This document shows, one piece after another, positions 61,839-64,000 of a stretch of 64,000 nucleotides of DNA. A program made the position numbers and the translations under genes. The notes beneath the pieces are model-generated. The model was given only the letters and a program-made list of their open reading frames with translations, ran no database searches and was not told the DNA's origin. The number at the start of each line of letters is the position of its first letter. The stretch's first letter is position 1. This DNA is from CAVVSD01 sp963750895. GTDB lineage: Bacteria > Actinomycetota > Thermoleophilia > Solirubrobacterales > Solirubrobacteraceae. The stretch covers positions 1,178,001 to 1,242,000 of the forward strand of contig CAVVSD010000006.1 of NCBI GenBank assembly GCA_963750895.1, read 5' to 3'.

Positions 61839-62969
61839 ATGCATGCTCCTCCTCGCCGCGCCGGCGTTCCCCTCGCCGGCGCCCTCCTCGCGCTGCTCAC
61901 GGTGGCGCTGCTCATGATCACCGCGTCCGCCGACGCGGACGCCGGGTCGCCCGCGAAGGCCTCCCCCATCGTCTTCGGTCACCGCGGTGCCGCGGGATAT
62001 CGCCCCGAGCACACGGTCGCGTCGTACGAGCTCGCTGCCCGGATGGGCGCCGACTTCATCGAGCCGGACCTCGTCTCCACGAAGGACGGGCATCTCGTCG
62101 TGCGTCACGAGCCGGAGATCGGCGGGACGACCGACGTCGCCGACCACCCCGAGTTCGCCGACCGCAAGACGACGAAGGTCATCGACGGCACCTCCTACAC
62201 CGGCTGGTTCACCGACGACTTCACGCTCGCCGAGCTCAAGACGCTGCGGGCCAAGGAGCGCCTGCCCGACGTCCGGCAGCGCAACACGATCTACGACGGG
62301 CGCTACGAGATCCCGACGCTCCAGGAGGTCATCGACCTCCGCGCCGAGCTGTCGAAGGAGCTCGGGCGGACCGTCGGCATCGTGCCCGAGGTCAAGCACT
62401 CGTCCTACTTCAAGGCCGAGGGTCTCGCGATCGAGCCCAAGCTCGTGCAGGCGCTGCGCGACAACGGCCTGGACAAGGCGGACTCGCCGGTCGTCGTGCA
62501 GTCGTTCGAGACGGCGAACCTCAAGGAGCTCAACGACGAGATCGACGTCCCGCTCGTCGCGCTGCTGGACTCGCCGACCGTGGTCCCGGGTGACGTCCAG
62601 GCCGCGGGCGGGACGAGCACGTTCGCCGACCTCGCCACGCCCGCAGGGCTGAAGGGCCTGGCGGAGTTCGCGGACTGGGTCGGGCCGTCGAAGACCTACA
62701 TCATCCCGACGGATGCGGCCGGCGAGTGGCAGGCGCCGACGTCGTTCGTCGACGACGCCCACGCCGCGGGCCTGAAGGTCGTCCCGTACACGTTCCGCAA
62801 CGAGAACCAGTTCCTGCCGCCGTCGCTGCGGTCCTCGGCGGACCCGAACGCCTACGGCGATGCGTTCTCGGAGTACAAGGCGTTCTTCGACCTCGGTGTC
62901 GACGGCGTCTTCTCCGACAACCCGGACACCGCGGTGGCGGCCCGGGCCGAGTGGGAGGCCTCCTCCTAG
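61839..62969 (+). CDS. Secreted glycerophosphodiester phosphodiesterase
   Basis: A 376-residue protein with an N-terminal hydrophobic signal/anchor (VPLAGALLALLTVALLMITA). The GDPD TIM barrel has the catalytic FGHRGAAGYRPEHTVASYEL (His, Arg) and the metal ligands in DFIEPDLVSTKDGHLVVRHE. The C-terminal DLGVDGVFSDNPDTAVAAR completes the barrel. It hydrolyses glycerophosphodiesters outside the cell, giving glycerol 3-phosphate and an alcohol. The stop overlaps the convergent MBL gene. Confidence 0.9.
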   Translation: MHAPPRRAGVPLAGALLALLTVALLMITASADADAGSPAKASPIVFGHRGAAGYRPEHTVASYELAARMGADFIEPDLVSTKDGHLVVRHEPEIGGTTDVADHPEFADRKTTKVIDGTSYTGWFTDDFTLAELKTLRAKERLPDVRQRNTIYDGRYEIPTLQEVIDLRAELSKELGRTVGIVPEVKHSSYFKAEGLAIEPKLVQALRDNGLDKADSPVVVQSFETANLKELNDEIDVPLVALLDSPTVVPGDVQAAGGTSTFADLATPAGLKGLAEFADWVGPSKTYIIPTDAAGEWQAPTSFVDDAHAAGLKVVPYTFRNENQFLPPSLRSSADPNAYGDAFSEYKAFFDLGVDGVFSDNPDTAVAARAEWEASS

Positions 62970-63637
62970 GACTCGGAGACGCGTGCGAGGGCGGCGTCCA
63001 TCGCCGCCCCCGGCGCCTCCACGACACGCCCGTGACCCGGCGCCAGGCGCGCCGGGTCCAGGGCGCGCAGGGCACGGGCGCTGGCCAGCTCCGTCGGGTA
63101 GTGCCAGGTGGCCAGCGACGGCAGCGGCGTCGGCAGCTTGGGCTCCGCCGTGGTCGCCATGCGGAAGTACGTGGAGAAGACGTCGCCGCAGTACAGGGTG
63201 TTGTCGCGGGTGTCGAGGAGCGCGACGTGGCCGGGTGTGTGGCCCGGCGAAGGAACGACCTCGAGGCTGCCGACCCGCTCGCCCGCGACGAGATGGCCGG
63301 TCGGGCGCGTCTTGATCTTCAGCGCCTGCAGCTTGCGGCCCTTCGGCTCGTGCGGGTCGAGGCTCCCGTCGCCGTTGAGCGGCCGGGCGTCGCGCTCGCT
63401 GATGAGCACCTCGGCGTGCGGCAGCTGCTCGTGGAGCTTGTCCAGCGAGCCGACGTGATCGGGGTGCGCGTGCGTCAGCACGATCCGCGTGATCGGCGCG
63501 CCGAGCTGCTGCGCCTTGGCGATGATGCGACCGGCGGTGCCGGGGATGTTCGCGTCGATGAGGGTCAGGCCGTCGTCCTCCCGGACGAGCCAGGAGTTGA
63601 CGAACTTCAGTCGGTTCACGACGACGGGCACGGGCAT
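62966..63637 (-). CDS. Metallo-beta-lactamase-fold hydrolase
   Basis: A 223-residue MBL protein. The zinc motif HAHPDHVGSLDKL (HxHxDH) is near residue 57, with further His ligands in PSPGHTPGHVALLD and LAPGHGRVV. The family covers lactonases, glyoxalase II and related hydrolases. The substrate is unknown. It begins with ATG at 63637, with TAGCCT 7 nt upstream. Confidence 0.85.
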   Translation of the reverse strand: MPVPVVVNRLKFVNSWLVREDDGLTLIDANIPGTAGRIIAKAQQLGAPITRIVLTHAHPDHVGSLDKLHEQLPHAEVLISERDARPLNGDGSLDPHEPKGRKLQALKIKTRPTGHLVAGERVGSLEVVPSPGHTPGHVALLDTRDNTLYCGDVFSTYFRMATTAEPKLPTPLPSLATWHYPTELASARALRALDPARLAPGHGRVVEAPGAAMDAALARVSES

Positions 63638-63644
63638 GGTCGCG

Positions 63645-63650
63645 AGGCTA
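63645..63650 (-). promoter_or_regulatory. -10 box (TAGCCT) of a leaderless gene
   Basis: TAGCCT (minus strand) ends 7 nt before the ATG of the MBL gene, with no ribosome-binding site. The same hexamer and spacing precede the SDR gene at 34484. Confidence 0.5.
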
Positions 63651-63705
63651 CTCGCGTACCGGTTAGGGTCGTCCCGAGGCGCCAGCCCACTCCAGAAGGA
63701 GACAG

Positions 63706-64000
63706 CATGCGGATGCTGATGCGGGTGCAGATGGAGGTCGAGGCCGCCAACCGTGCCATCAAGGACGGATCGTTCGCGCAGATCATGGAGGGCGTGATGC
63801 GCGACCTGCAGCCGGAGGCCGTCTACTTCACGGCCCAGGACGGCAAGCGCACCGGGTTCATCGTGTTCGACCTGAAGGACGTGTCGGACATCCCGGCGGT
63901 CGCCGAGCCGTTCTTCATGGGCGTCCAGGCGTCGATCGAGATGGCCCCCGCGATGACGCCGGCCGACGTGGCGGCGGGGCTCGAGAAGGCCGCCAAGGCC
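63706..64000 (+). CDS. Hypothetical protein, cut by the window edge
   Basis: At least 98 residues, open to the right edge. AAGGAG lies 5 nt before the ATG, and TAGGGT (63664-63669) further up may be its -10 box. The sequence MRMLMRVQMEVEAANRAIKD, QIMEGVMRDLQPEAVYFTAQ and FIVFDLKDVSDIPAVAEPFF resembles a small ferredoxin-like (ABM-type) alpha-beta domain seen in many actinobacterial unnamed proteins. No function can be given. Confidence 0.65.

Noticed and set aside
59434..61917. An 827-codon open frame spanning the CoA-transferase and IclR genes
   Set aside because: It is antisense to the CoA-transferase genes and out of frame in the IclR gene; the true frames contain catalytic and HTH motifs.

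Overview
The window is 64 kb of very GC-rich chromosomal DNA (third codon positions almost all G/C, many GTG starts, dense ATGA/GTGA stop-start overlaps). Several features point to a high-GC actinobacterium: MurT/GatD peptidoglycan amidation genes, a SigB/SigF-type sigma factor with an RsbW-like kinase, CYTH and CHAD proteins, and a -10 hexamer (TANNNT) placed 6-8 nt before many start codons. Gene content and protein style resemble the Thermoleophilia (Solirubrobacterales). That lineage call is an inference from recognition, not from a marker gene. I see no rRNA, tRNA, CRISPR array, insertion sequence or prophage.

Layout. 1-2727: a glycine betaine/choline-type ABC importer (substrate-binding protein, two permeases, ATPase with CBS region). 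2759-7402: gatD, a methyltransferase, murT, a diacylglycerol-kinase-like lipid kinase and a HAD phosphatase in one overlapping transcript. 7419-16387: small membrane and zinc-ribbon proteins, uppP, an FUSC-type exporter, an RsbW/SigF pair, a cation/proton antiporter, and a J-domain/PH-like protein. 16540-18489: a secreted-protein gene beside its frameshifted paralog, then a membrane-anchored pterin-dehydratase-like protein. 19128-23396: a StyA-like flavin monooxygenase with an EthD partner and a divergent HTH-only LysR regulator with a clear operator and promoter, then an aromatic-ring dioxygenase of the PcpA/LinE type. 23420-35807: a mixed accessory stretch with many broken genes (LysE, MFS, GNAT, DUF4180, MFS). 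35818-41157: amylosucrase, fructokinase-like PfkB kinase, a GT4 glycosyltransferase and dodecin. 41179-47795: CHAD/CYTH, peroxiredoxin, quinone oxidoreductase, an unusual FolD, a serine hydrolase and a thioesterase. 47884-49870: a GGDEF/HD-GYP gene whose membrane half is full of frameshifts.

49801-61792 is the most coherent system: a catabolic cluster on the minus strand with a divergent IclR regulator. It encodes a 3-oxoadipate CoA-transferase pair, a branched-chain-type solute-binding protein (broken), maleylacetate reductase, thiolase, hydroxyquinol 1,2-dioxygenase, a TfdB/PheA-type phenol hydroxylase, a ketosteroid-dehydrogenase-like flavoprotein, a SnoaL-like protein and a luciferase-like monooxygenase. 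Together these give hydroxyquinol -> maleylacetate -> 3-oxoadipate -> 3-oxoadipyl-CoA -> succinyl-CoA + acetyl-CoA, with upstream enzymes that could make the hydroxyquinol. Two 26-bp sites sharing 22 positions, each with three half-sites, lie before the CoA-transferase and the maleylacetate reductase genes. They are the likely IclR operators.

Many genes carry single-base frameshifts, some in homopolymers. Either this region is decaying or the assembly contains indel errors, so pseudogene calls should be read with that caution.
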